Origin: Methanocorpusculum sp.
GTDB taxonomy: Archaea; Halobacteriota; Methanomicrobia; Methanomicrobiales; Methanocorpusculaceae
Direction of reading: 5' to 3'
Length of the DNA stretch: 64,000 bases
Assembly: GCA_029987235.1 (NCBI GenBank)
Contig: DALTWF010000007.1
Span: forward strand, 1 to 64,000
Below are positions 26,525 to 34,336 of the stretch, piece by piece. The notes below the pieces were generated by a model, which made no database searches, was not told the DNA's origin, and saw nothing but the letters and a program-made list of their open reading frames with translations. Both the position numbers and the translations under genes were made by a program. Within the stretch, counting starts at the first letter, position 1; the number at the start of each line of letters is the position of its first letter.

Positions 26525-27754
26525 TCACAACCCTGCATTCACATACTCCCCGATTTTCTTTGCCGCGGCAAACCCGGAAGAAAACGCAGACTGAATATTG
26601 TATCCTCCGGTATCCCCGTCAATATCACATATTTCTCCTGCGAAAAAGAGATGCGGCACAAGCTTAGACTCAAAGGTTTTCTTGTTGATTTCATTCAGAT
26701 TCACCCCTCCTGCAGTACACATCGCTGCATCAAAACCACCAAGGCGCCCGATTTCAACCTCATACGAAGTAAGCGCGCGCACAAGTTTTTTACGTGCAGC
26801 AGCAGAAAGCTGCCCCCCGGTTATTGTCCCTATACCCGTGCTTTCGCAGATTTCCTTTACAAGCCGTTCGGGGCAGCCGGTCTGATATAAGAGATTCGAT
26901 ACCTGACGCGCACCCTCCTTTGCACACCGCTCAAGAAGCAGCGCCTCAAACTCATCAGGAGACATCTGCACAAAATTCAGCCGGAGAATATCGCCCGCCT
27001 GCATAAACCGGCTCGGGTCTAATATCCCCGGCCCGGAAAACCCGAAACGCGTAATAAGTACATCCCCGAAATGCCCCGCAACCTTCTTTCCCCCGCGCCA
27101 GACGATAACCCCCGCGTTTGGAATGGAAATGCCGGACAGGTCCGCAAGGGCAAAATTACTGACATACACAGGCGTAAGAGCTTCTTTTACCTCTGTTACA
27201 GTATGACCGAGACTTTCTGCGAAAGCGTAACCGTCACCTGCCGAACCAGTCTTCGGATAGGATTTACCCCCGCAGGCAAGAACAACATTCTTTCCATGGA
27301 ATGTACCAAACGGCGTCTTTACTGCAAACCCGCTTTCCGTTTTCGCAACCGACACAACCGGCTCCTCATACCTGAACTCAACACCCGCCTCATCACATGC
27401 CTCAAGAAGCGCATCCAAAATATCATCAGCTGCAAGAGACTTTGGAAACACCTTTTCTGCAGGCGTTTCTATGCACGGGACATTGCGCGCGGTGAAAAAA
27501 TCTATCATATCTTTATTGGAAAATGCAGCAAGCACCGGCTTCAAAAAATTCCCGTGTTCCCCGTAATGTTTTGCAAACTCACGAATTTCCCCACCGTGCG
27601 TAATATTGCACTGCCCGGAACCTGTAATCAGCAGTTTCCTCCCCGGAAGCTTCATCTTCTCGATAAGAAGCGTTTTGCAGCCCCGGAGATTTGCCGCACA
27701 AAAAAGCCCCGCAGGACCACCTCCTATTATTATTGCATCATATGCAGAACTCAT
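26525..27754 (-). CDS. HI0933-like FAD/NAD(P)-dependent flavoprotein
   Basis: A 409-residue flavoprotein with the N-terminal dinucleotide-binding motif AIIIGGGPAGLFCAANL. The C-terminal FAD contact is FAGEICDIDGDTGGYNIQSA near residue 370. It belongs to the HI0933/BaiN-type family of predicted oxidoreductases, whose physiological substrate is mostly unknown. The frame continues upstream to 27865, but the Rossmann motif must sit at the N-terminus, so the ATG at 27754 (MSSAYDAIIIGG) is chosen. The 3' end lies about 70 bases from tRNA-Thr. Confidence 0.88.
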   Translation of the reverse strand: MSSAYDAIIIGGGPAGLFCAANLRGCKTLLIEKMKLPGRKLLITGSGQCNITHGGEIREFAKHYGEHGNFLKPVLAAFSNKDMIDFFTARNVPCIETPAEKVFPKSLAADDILDALLEACDEAGVEFRYEEPVVSVAKTESGFAVKTPFGTFHGKNVVLACGGKSYPKTGSAGDGYAFAESLGHTVTEVKEALTPVYVSNFALADLSGISIPNAGVIVWRGGKKVAGHFGDVLITRFGFSGPGILDPSRFMQAGDILRLNFVQMSPDEFEALLLERCAKEGARQVSNLLYQTGCPERLVKEICESTGIGTITGGQLSAAARKKLVRALTSYEVEIGRLGGFDAAMCTAGGVNLNEINKKTFESKLVPHLFFAGEICDIDGDTGGYNIQSAFSSGFAAAKKIGEYVNAGL

Positions 27755-27819
27755 ACCTATACTATCTGATGTAACCGGATAAATTGCTATTTGTCCAAAA
27801 CTCTTATAACATGATACAA

Positions 27820-27980
27820 CATATAATAATGAAGCACTCTTGCATGGGGTACTACTCCGTGACAAACAGGTGCTGACTGAAAGTAAGTCCGACGTGTTTC
27901 AATGACACTGCCCTCTGAGGCTTTGGGATTACGTATCGAGTCAGCTCTATTACAGCATATGCTTACAGGCTGCTCTTTTC
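27820..27980 (+). ncRNA. Possible small RNA or long leader upstream of rps15
   Basis: A TATA-like ACATATAATAATG lies at about 27818-27830. A hairpin (GAG-t-CAGC at 27938-27945 pairing with GCTGCTC at 27969-27975) is followed by TTTT at 27976-27979, which looks like a termination signal. This would give a transcript of about 135 bases. A second TATA-like GTTTATCTG near 28032 could then serve rps15 separately. The sequence does not match the conserved cores of RNase P RNA or SRP RNA that I know. Either an unassigned RNA or an rps15 leader is possible. Confidence 0.3.
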
Positions 27981-28086
27981 GTGACTTACACCCGTACATC
28001 CAACTACAAATGCGATACGGATATCCGGGAATGTTTATCTGATGTACGCAGATAAACGCAGTCATTTATCGCAAAGGTGAATTAAA

Positions 28087-28545
28087 ATGGCACGAATGCA
28101 CGCAAGAAGACGGGGAATTGCAGCCTCAGTCAGACCATACAGAAAAGAAGTTCCGGCATGGTCAAACAGCGACGCAAAAGATGTTGAGGCAAAGATTGTC
28201 GAGCTCCGTAAGACCGGACTCACCTGTGCCCAGATCGGACTTGTCTTAAGAGACAAGCACGGCATCCCGAACGTAAAACTGGTAACCGGCAAAAGAATCA
28301 ACAAGATTGTCAGCGAGAACAAACTCGACACCGACCTTCCGGAAGACCTCAGAAACCTTATGCACAAAGCAATGGTTATGAGAAAACACCTTGACGAAAA
28401 CAAAAAGGATCTCCACAACAAGCGCCAGCTTCAGTTAACCGAGTCCAAAGTAAGACGCCTCGTCAAGTACTACACCGGTACCGGAAGACTCCCGGCAGAC
28501 TGGACCTACGACCCGAAGACCGCAGAGATTCTCCTCTCCAGATAA
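28087..28545 (+). CDS. rps15: Ribosomal protein S15
   Basis: A 152-residue S15p/S13e protein. The archaeal N-terminal extension MARMHARRRGIAASVRPYR is followed by the helical S15 domain (VRRLVKYYTGTGRLPADW at the end). The length is typical of archaea, while bacterial S15 has about 89. A GGTG ribosome-binding sequence lies just before the ATG. It heads the block rps15, RecJ-like nuclease, pcc1, rps3ae, a gene order seen in other Euryarchaeota. Confidence 0.97.
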   Translation: MARMHARRRGIAASVRPYRKEVPAWSNSDAKDVEAKIVELRKTGLTCAQIGLVLRDKHGIPNVKLVTGKRINKIVSENKLDTDLPEDLRNLMHKAMVMRKHLDENKKDLHNKRQLQLTESKVRRLVKYYTGTGRLPADWTYDPKTAEILLSR

Positions 28546-28555
28546 GTACGCTTAA

Positions 28556-29755
28556 ATGTCGCTTGAAGAGACCGCCGAAAAAATCGCTGCACGCATTAAG
28601 GAAATGGACTATGTTGAAATCTATTCCCACAACGATGCAGACGGTATCTGCGCAGCTGCAATAATAACTATTGCGCTCAAACGTGCAGATATCTCCTTCA
28701 AACTGAAGATGAAAAATCTTCTGAACTTTGAAGATGTGGCAGACCCCGGCATCTCTATCCTTTGCGACATAGGCGGGTCGATTAAAGAGTTCCCTGATAC
28801 AACAATCATTATCGACCATCATGTGCCGTACAACAAATCACCTTATCACCTGAATCCGAGACTGTGCGGTGCAGACGGCGAGTTAGAAATGACTGCGTCT
28901 GCAGCCGCATATTTAGTTGCAAACAGACTCGGCGACAACCGTGACCTTGCAGGGCTGGTTCTTATATCCGTAATAGGCGACATGCAGAAGATTGCAGGAC
29001 CGAATGCAGATATTGTAAACGAAGCAATCGGAAACAACATCATCAACACCAAGCGCTCCGTTCTTCTTCCGGGAAGAAACACACGCGAGCAGCTGATGAC
29101 CGCATCATCACCATATTTCCCGAAGGTTTCGGGCAATGCAGATGCTGCAGCAGCAATCGAGCATAACTGCATGAACAAGGTTTCCGATGAGGATTTCAAT
29201 ACACAGCTTCTTTCGGAAATTGTGCTCCGGTCTGATGCCGCGTATTCTGACATCATGAATCTTTACGGAGATTCCTGGCGTCTTGAACGCGAAGTCATTT
29301 CTGATGCATATTCGCTTGAAGCAGTGATTGATGCCTGCGGCAAAGCAGGCAGAACCGACCTTGCCTACGGGGTTGCAGTCGGTGACGCAAATGTCTTAAA
29401 AGAGGCATGGAGCGTTGCAGCAGACTTCCGTACCGGCATTATTGACGCATGCGCAACAGCGCGCAATGTGGCAAAAAATGCCTGGATGGTTGATTCGCTT
29501 GACGCAGTATCTGATGTTGCCGACATCTTTGCAAAATCCAGGCAGAGCCCGGTGTTTGTGCTTGCACGGACATCGGAGTTTCTGAAAGTCTCCGCCCGCG
29601 CACCTCTTGGTGCACAGGTAAACTTCGAGGAGTTTTTCAAAGGTGTCAATGCATCGCTTGGAGGAACAGGCGGAGGTCATGCTCTGCGTGCGGGTGCTGA
29701 ACTGCCCCCGGCATGCGAAAATGAGTTCCTGACCATGGTCGAGGAATTTGCATGA
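28556..29755 (+). CDS. RecJ-like DHH exonuclease (GAN/archaeal RecJ type)
   Basis: A 399-residue single-strand nuclease of the DHH family. The first metal motif is IYSHNDADGICAAAI near residue 22. CDIGG and the DHH in IIDHHVPYN follow near residue 85, and the C-terminal DHHA1 glycine motif GGTGGGHALRAGAE lies near residue 375. Archaeal homologues bind GINS and belong to the replisome. It begins ten bases after rps15 stops. It may also act in RNA or primer removal; the sequence alone does not separate these roles. Confidence 0.9.
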   Translation: MSLEETAEKIAARIKEMDYVEIYSHNDADGICAAAIITIALKRADISFKLKMKNLLNFEDVADPGISILCDIGGSIKEFPDTTIIIDHHVPYNKSPYHLNPRLCGADGELEMTASAAAYLVANRLGDNRDLAGLVLISVIGDMQKIAGPNADIVNEAIGNNIINTKRSVLLPGRNTREQLMTASSPYFPKVSGNADAAAAIEHNCMNKVSDEDFNTQLLSEIVLRSDAAYSDIMNLYGDSWRLEREVISDAYSLEAVIDACGKAGRTDLAYGVAVGDANVLKEAWSVAADFRTGIIDACATARNVAKNAWMVDSLDAVSDVADIFAKSRQSPVFVLARTSEFLKVSARAPLGAQVNFEEFFKGVNASLGGTGGGHALRAGAELPPACENEFLTMVEEFA

Positions 29756-29979
29756 AGATAACAGGTGTAATCCGGTTTGCATCAGAAGATGCAAAGGAAA
29801 TTGCAGAAGCACTCTCACCGGACAATGCCGGATTTATGGAGTGTCATGCAGAAGGGAATTGCGTTGTTGCGCACATTGAAGGCGAGTCGCCTGGAACAGT
29901 TCTTTCAACGACCGACGACTATCTGATGAATCTCTCGGTTGCGGAAAAGATTTCGCAGAAACCGAACGAAAAACACTAA
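29752..29979 (+). CDS. pcc1: KEOPS complex subunit Pcc1
   Basis: A 75-residue small protein of the Pcc1/CTAG family. It forms the dimer at the centre of KEOPS, which makes N6-threonylcarbamoyladenosine (t6A) at position 37 of ANN-decoding tRNAs. It overlaps the RecJ-like gene by four bases and ends 13 bases before rps3ae. The catalytic partner Kae1-Bud32 is encoded at 34333-35910. Confidence 0.85.
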   Translation: MKITGVIRFASEDAKEIAEALSPDNAGFMECHAEGNCVVAHIEGESPGTVLSTTDDYLMNLSVAEKISQKPNEKH

Positions 29980-29992
29980 AAAGGTAAAAATT

Positions 29993-30589
29993 ATGGCAAA
30001 GAAACAGAGCGGAAGCCGCAAAGTTGAGGGATGGAAAGCCAAGAAATGGTACAAAGTCTATGCCCCTGACTTCATCGGCAAGCAGTTAATCGGAGAAATT
30101 ATCTCCTCTGATCCGGAAAACATCCCGGGTCGTGTAATGACAGTCAGCCTTGGAGAATTAATCCAGGACTACTCCAAACAGAACGTCCGTGCATCCTTCA
30201 AGATTGTGGAAGTTGCAGGCGATGCAGCATACACCCAGTTCGTCGGCCACGAGATGGCAAAAGAGTTCGTCCGTGCAATGGTCAAGAGGCGGGCATCCAG
30301 AATCGACAACACCATCACTCTTACTCCGCTTGGAGCAGACAGAGCAATGCAGGTAACCATCACCGCATTCACTATCAACCACGCAAGACTTTCCCAGATT
30401 CAGGAAATCCGTGCAGCAATGACCAAGGTTGTCGAAGACTGTGCAAAAGAGGCCGACATGGACTCCTTCCTCAACGCAGTCTTAAAGGGTGACCTTTCAA
30501 AGAAGATGTTCGAAGTCTGCAAGCCGATTTTCCCGGTCCGCAGAATCGAAATCATCAAATCCGAAGCTGCAGTCATTAAGGCTCAGTAA
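29993..30589 (+). CDS. rps3ae: Ribosomal protein S3Ae
   Basis: A 198-residue small-subunit protein (eS1 family) beginning MAKKQSGSRKVEGWKAKKWY, with the conserved APDFIGKQLIGEI segment. An upstream in-frame ATG at 29939 would overlap pcc1 and add residues foreign to the family, so 29993 is used. A hairpin plus T tract follows directly. Confidence 0.97.
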   Translation: MAKKQSGSRKVEGWKAKKWYKVYAPDFIGKQLIGEIISSDPENIPGRVMTVSLGELIQDYSKQNVRASFKIVEVAGDAAYTQFVGHEMAKEFVRAMVKRRASRIDNTITLTPLGADRAMQVTITAFTINHARLSQIQEIRAAMTKVVEDCAKEADMDSFLNAVLKGDLSKKMFEVCKPIFPVRRIEIIKSEAAVIKAQ

Positions 30590-30621
30590 ACAGGGATTTT
30601 ATATCCTCTGTTTTTTTTTTT
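30590..30621 (+). terminator. Terminator after rps3ae
   Basis: The inverted repeat CAGGGATTTTATATCCTCTG (30591-30610) is followed by an 11-base T run (30611-30621). It ends the rps15-rps3ae operon and lies just before the convergent acetyltransferase gene. Confidence 0.75.
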
Positions 30622-30635
30622 AGAAAAGTTTTCTT

Positions 30636-31106
30636 TTATTCAGCAAGTTTATGAAGCGTTGCGCCTGCAATACGGTAGACGGTCCAGTCGCTCATAGGCT
30701 CGGCACCAAGCGAGAGATAAAAATCAATACTTGACTTGTTCCAGTCAAGACACCACCACTCAAGCCGTCCGCAGCCGCGCTCAACTGCTATGCGGGCAAG
30801 TTCTTTTAAGAGTGCCTTGCCGTATCCCCTGCCGCGGAACGCCGGTTTTACATACAGGTCTTCAAGATAAATGCCTGCACGGCCGAGGAACGTGGAAAAG
30901 TTGTGGAAGAAGAGAGCAAAACCTGCTTCAGCATCCCCGTCCATAACAAAAATCACCTCGGCTTTCTTCTGAACAAAAATCCATTCATAAAGAAGTTCTT
31001 CGGTTGCAACCACTTCATTCAGAAGGTGTTCGTAGTCCGCAAGGTCGCAGATAAACTGCAGAATAAGAGATACATCAGACGGTTCTGCAAAACGGAATTC
31101 AGCCAT
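30636..31106 (-). CDS. GNAT-family N-acetyltransferase
   Basis: A 156-residue single-domain GNAT protein. The acetyl-CoA loop is AFRGRGYGKALLKELARIAV near residue 90. LEWWCLDWNKSSIDFYLSLGA follows, a pattern seen in spermidine/spermine-type and thialysine acetyltransferases. The substrate is not known; a small amine is plausible. The 5' end lies just six bases from tRNA-Val, and the 3' end converges on rps3ae. Confidence 0.85.
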   Translation of the reverse strand: MAEFRFAEPSDVSLILQFICDLADYEHLLNEVVATEELLYEWIFVQKKAEVIFVMDGDAEAGFALFFHNFSTFLGRAGIYLEDLYVKPAFRGRGYGKALLKELARIAVERGCGRLEWWCLDWNKSSIDFYLSLGAEPMSDWTVYRIAGATLHKLAE

Positions 31107-31111
31107 GGAAG

Positions 31112-31183
31112 TGGATCCGAGGAGATTCGAACTCCTGACCTTCGCCGTGTGAAGGCGACGTCATACCACTAGACCACGAATCC
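31112..31183 (-). tRNA. tRNA-Val (anticodon CAC)
   Basis: Read on the minus strand, the acceptor arm is GGATTCG with CGGATCC (one G-U pair) and discriminator A. The anticodon arm TCGCC-TTCACAC-GGCGA gives anticodon CAC. The T arm contains GAGTTCGAATC. It lies 14 bases downstream of tRNA-Gly, so the two are probably made as one transcript. Confidence 0.95.
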
Positions 31184-31197
31184 TTGAAAAAGAAAAG

Positions 31198-31268
31198 TGC
31201 ACCGACCGGGATTCGAACCCGGGCTATTGGCTTGGAAGGCCAAAGTCATGCCTCTAGACCATCAGTGC
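31198..31268 (-). tRNA. tRNA-Gly (anticodon TCC)
   Basis: Read on the minus strand, the acceptor arm is GCACTGA with TCGGTGC and discriminator A. The anticodon arm TTGGC-CTTCCAA-GCCAA gives anticodon TCC, and the T arm contains GGGTTCGAATCCC. No intron or encoded CCA is seen. Confidence 0.95.
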
Positions 31269-31338
31269 CTGTGCGTCAATAATATTTGTGCTGCTCTGTA
31301 TTAAACCTAACGAAAATGCAATGCAAAAATAAAAGAAA

Positions 31339-32256
31339 TCAGTAGCCTCTGATTTCTTCTCTGACTTCCTCAAGTTTTGCAATACGCTTGGCAAGGCTCG
31401 GGTGAGTAGACATCAGCTCCATAATCGACTCGCCTGAAATTGCCGGGATGATGAAGAAGGAGTTCGTTCCTGAAACCTCTTTTGCTTTTTTGCTCGACAT
31501 ATTATCCATCGCACCGGAAATCTTTTTCAGTGCACGGATTAACGCATCAGGATTACCGGTTATATATGCACTGCCGCGGTCAGCTGCAAATTCCCGGTAA
31601 CGCGAAATTGCCATAGTAACCAGTGTACCAATAATATAGACGACAAATGTTACCACCATAGCAATCACATACGCGATAATTCCTCCGCCGTTTTCACTGT
31701 CGCGCATACCTCCCGTTATTGCAATAATGAAGGCATTATTCAGAATCATAGAGGCAAGCATCACAGCAAAACTTCCGATGGTCATAGTAAGCATGTCACG
31801 GTTTTTCACATGGGCAAGTTCATGTGCGAGGACCGCCTCAAGTTCCTCATCGGACAATATTTCACGGATACGCGGAGTAACTGCCACCACTGCATGGCGC
31901 GGTGAGCGACCGGTAGCAAATGCATTTGCTGTATTTGCCATGGCAGGATGTTCAATGATACCTACTTTCGGCATCGGAAGACCTGCAGTTTCTGCAAGAC
32001 GTGCAATCATGTCATAAAGATGCGGTTCCTCTGCATGTGAAATCTCCCGCACTTTCATGCTCGACATAACCATCTTGTCCGAGAAGAAGAACTGGACAAA
32101 GGCCGAAATAAATACAAGCCCTACGATTAAGTAGAACCACATCGTGCCCCAGAGGAATATACGCGCAATGTAGAGAATTGCAAGATACAGCAGGAGTATA
32201 ATCAGCCAGGCAATAACCTGCCGGGTGAAAAGACCCCAGTCACGTTTCCAAATCAT
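31339..32256 (-). CDS. htpX: HtpX-like membrane zinc metalloprotease
   Basis: An M48B peptidase of 305 residues. Two N-terminal membrane helices (about residues 12-60) are followed by the zinc motif HELAHVKNRD near residue 145, with His-Glu-x-x-His. Two more helices follow, and the third zinc ligand is the Glu in FAADRGSAYI. HtpX degrades misfolded membrane proteins at the cytoplasmic face. The divergent Bles03-like gene begins 85 bases away. Confidence 0.94.
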   Translation of the reverse strand: MIWKRDWGLFTRQVIAWLIILLLYLAILYIARIFLWGTMWFYLIVGLVFISAFVQFFFSDKMVMSSMKVREISHAEEPHLYDMIARLAETAGLPMPKVGIIEHPAMANTANAFATGRSPRHAVVAVTPRIREILSDEELEAVLAHELAHVKNRDMLTMTIGSFAVMLASMILNNAFIIAITGGMRDSENGGGIIAYVIAMVVTFVVYIIGTLVTMAISRYREFAADRGSAYITGNPDALIRALKKISGAMDNMSSKKAKEVSGTNSFFIIPAISGESIMELMSTHPSLAKRIAKLEEVREEIRGY

Positions 32257-32341
32257 GTATATTCATAGACCTCAAGAAGATAATAGGCTTTTGCAGGGTT
32301 ATACCGCAACCCTAAATAATGCTAAAAAGAAATACTACTTT

Positions 32342-33013
32342 ATGATTGAAGAGGAACTTGCTGAAGAAGAAGATTACACGACAGAAGAACTGACAGATCT
32401 GGTATTCGGAATGTTTACTCTTTACACGGAACAATATCTGAACAGCACGGGCGCGCACCTTTTTGAACTGGTGAAAAAAGGTGAAGACATGTCAGCCATG
32501 TGCGAAGAACTTGCAGCATCTTTCCTGAAGGAATATCCGGTCTTCGAAGAGCCGTTTAGAGCGTGCGGCGGGGCAAAGGAGATTGCAGTGCTCTTCTCAC
32601 TCGGTGAAGGAACAGTGCCCACCAAAACCTTCCGCTCCTACTGGATTTGGCAGGAAAAACCGGGAAGTGCGCCGGGTGCGGCATCGTCAGATGCTGCAGG
32701 CAAATGGCTTATGTTCGTGCAGCCGGAAGAGGCAGATTCCTGCTGGGAAAAAGTACGCAATGCCACACTTGCAGGACGGCTCGGCATCGGGGCAAAAATC
32801 AGCACCTCAAAGGAAAATGAAGATTCCCGTGACGACAGAAAAGTCATCTATGTCTTTACGGAAAACTGGGAAGACGAAACAGATGTCATGCGCGTGCGCG
32901 AAGAGTTAAAGAATATCGGATTCACCGACCGGATAGGCTATAAAAGAAACATGGATACCTACGCAGGCGAATACCGCGAAAAAGGCAAGCGTGTAACGTA
33001 TTATTCAGTCTAA
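32342..33013 (+). CDS. Bles03/DUF1917-like protein (putative phosphothreonine lyase-like domain)
   Basis: A 223-residue acidic protein. The N-terminal 90 residues are helical and unassigned. The C-terminal 110 residues (KWLMFVQPEEADSCWEKVR, then LGIGAKISTSKE, VIYVFTENWEDETDVMRV and the final tyrosine-rich strand) resemble the DUF1917/Bles03 fold. Some annotation pipelines label that fold as phosphothreonine lyase-like, and its function in archaea is unknown. The ATG at 32342 fits a TATA-like CCTAAATAATG near 32311; the longer frame to 32225 would overlap htpX. A T-rich terminator-like tract follows the stop. Confidence 0.7.
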   Translation: MIEEELAEEEDYTTEELTDLVFGMFTLYTEQYLNSTGAHLFELVKKGEDMSAMCEELAASFLKEYPVFEEPFRACGGAKEIAVLFSLGEGTVPTKTFRSYWIWQEKPGSAPGAASSDAAGKWLMFVQPEEADSCWEKVRNATLAGRLGIGAKISTSKENEDSRDDRKVIYVFTENWEDETDVMRVREELKNIGFTDRIGYKRNMDTYAGEYREKGKRVTYYSV

Positions 33014-33041
33014 ACCAGACTTTTTTTTTCTTTTTCTTTTA

Positions 33042-33554
33042 CTATTTCAGCAGCAGTTTCGTCAGCACCATAAGGACTGTCAGAACTGATGTGATGCCGA
33101 ACACAAGCCATCCCCACGGGAAAGGCGACTGCACAATAAACCAGATGAATAGCGACAGCGCGCCGGATAAAAACAGCAGCACTGCTGAAAGATAATACCG
33201 GTTTTTCAGTTTCAGCCAGAGGAAATACGCTGCCCAGAGAAATACAAGACCTGCAAGGGTAATCGGCAGGGCAACAGGAACAAACCAGTCGCCTTTCGTC
33301 CACATATCAATGACAAGAAGATACGGAAGGATAACTGCAGTAAGCATTCCAAGGGAATACTTGATGCCTGCGGTTTTTAAATGAAGCACCGGAATAAAGA
33401 TTACCCATCCGAGAATAAGGGAACATACCGGAAAGACAAGCCAGGTCATCTGTCTGCTTACGGCAAAATTACTGATTACACATACAAAGATTGCAATAAA
33501 GACAAGAATCGATACAGCCCAGATAACATTTCGTCTTGTAAAAATCCGACTCAT
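33042..33554 (-). CDS. Multi-spanning membrane protein of unknown function
   Basis: A 170-residue hydrophobic protein with five or six predicted membrane helices and short loops, opening MSRIFTRRNVIWAVSILVF. I recognise no family motif. The frame is open to 33587, but the extra 11 residues would overlap the hairpin that follows L40e. The ATG at 33554 is therefore preferred. It is convergent with the Bles03-like gene. Confidence 0.65.
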   Translation of the reverse strand: MSRIFTRRNVIWAVSILVFIAIFVCVISNFAVSRQMTWLVFPVCSLILGWVIFIPVLHLKTAGIKYSLGMLTAVILPYLLVIDMWTKGDWFVPVALPITLAGLVFLWAAYFLWLKLKNRYYLSAVLLFLSGALSLFIWFIVQSPFPWGWLVFGITSVLTVLMVLTKLLLK

Positions 33555-33573
33555 ACCGAAGAAAAATGATTGA

Positions 33574-33589
33574 CGGTGCGTAAGCACCG
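33574..33589 (-). terminator. Probable terminator after L40e
   Basis: The perfect inverted repeat CGGTGCGTAAGCACCG is followed on the minus strand by a T-containing stretch (TCAATCATTTTTC). It lies eight bases beyond the L40e stop and would end the eIF2 gamma to L40e operon. Confidence 0.55.
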
Positions 33590-33596
33590 GATAAGA

Positions 33597-33740
33597 TTAT
33601 GCTTTGCGCTCGATATTCTTCGGGCGAAGACCGGTGGAACCGCATTTGCGGCAGTGGGTTGCTCTGATAGCATTTCTTGCGTTGCATTTCATGCAAACTT
33701 TAACTTTAAGTAAGCGTTCTTCTGCTTCTGGGAATCTCAT
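33597..33740 (-). CDS. rpl40e: Ribosomal protein L40e
   Basis: A 47-residue zinc-ribbon protein: [14 protein letters not shown], then [19 protein letters not shown], then a basic tail. Four cysteines in two CxxC pairs match archaeal L40e, which in eukaryotes is fused to ubiquitin. It lies 50 bases beyond the XTP pyrophosphatase gene on the same strand. Confidence 0.94.
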   Translation of the reverse strand: MRFPEAEERLLKVKVCMKCNARNAIRATHCRKCGSTGLRPKNIERKA

Positions 33741-33790
33741 TATTACTAGCCCCTATATATTGAGTTCAATAATATTGGTGTTCGTATATA

Positions 33791-34336
33791 TTAACACTTG
33801 CGACTGATGTACCACTTGCGGAACTCCTGAAGTGCCCGCGCACGGTGCGAAAGCGTGTTCTTTTCTGCCATGTCCATCTCTGCAAGTGTGCGTCCGTTTA
33901 CGGAAAATACCGGATCATAACCGAATCCTGACGCGCCGCGCGCGAATTTTGCAATCTCTCCGTCCACGCGGCCGCAAAAGGTCTCGCATACCTCTGCATC
34001 TTTGTAACATATAACCGTTGCAAAATATGCGCGCCGCACAGATTCTGTTTCCATCAGACGCAGAATACCGGAATTTCCTATGGTGTCCTGCACATATGCG
34101 GCAAACGGCCCGGGAAATCCCCCTAGTGCCTCGATAAAGAACCCGGTGTCATCCACAATTAACGGCCGCGCAAGTGCTTTATACGCCTGTCCGGCTTTTG
34201 CGCGCGCGATTTCCTCTAATGATTCGGACTGGGGTTCAACCGTGTCAAAGGACACATGCTCGACTTCTGCAATGCCTTTGAAAAAGGCGGCAACTTCAGC
34301 CGCCTTGTTTTTGTTGCCGGTTACAACGGTAATCAC
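33791..34336 (-). CDS. XTP/dITP pyrophosphatase (RdgB/HAM1)
   Basis: Hydrolyses non-canonical purine triphosphates to keep them out of DNA and RNA. The 181-residue HAM1 fold opens VVTGNKNKAAEVAAFF, has DDTGFFIEALGGFPGPFAAY near residue 62 and ends with the conserved SGFGYDPVFSV and LSHRARAL segments. It overlaps the kae1-bud32 stop by four bases, so it belongs to the same operon. Confidence 0.95.
   Translation of the reverse strand: MITVVTGNKNKAAEVAAFFKGIAEVEHVSFDTVEPQSESLEEIARAKAGQAYKALARPLIVDDTGFFIEALGGFPGPFAAYVQDTIGNSGILRLMETESVRRAYFATVICYKDAEVCETFCGRVDGEIAKFARGASGFGYDPVFSVNGRTLAEMDMAEKNTLSHRARALQEFRKWYISRKC

Noticed and set aside
27787..28065. 92-codon minus-strand frame upstream of rps15
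   Set aside because: It has no family likeness, contains the rps15-side TATA-like sequences, and overlaps the candidate RNA hairpin.
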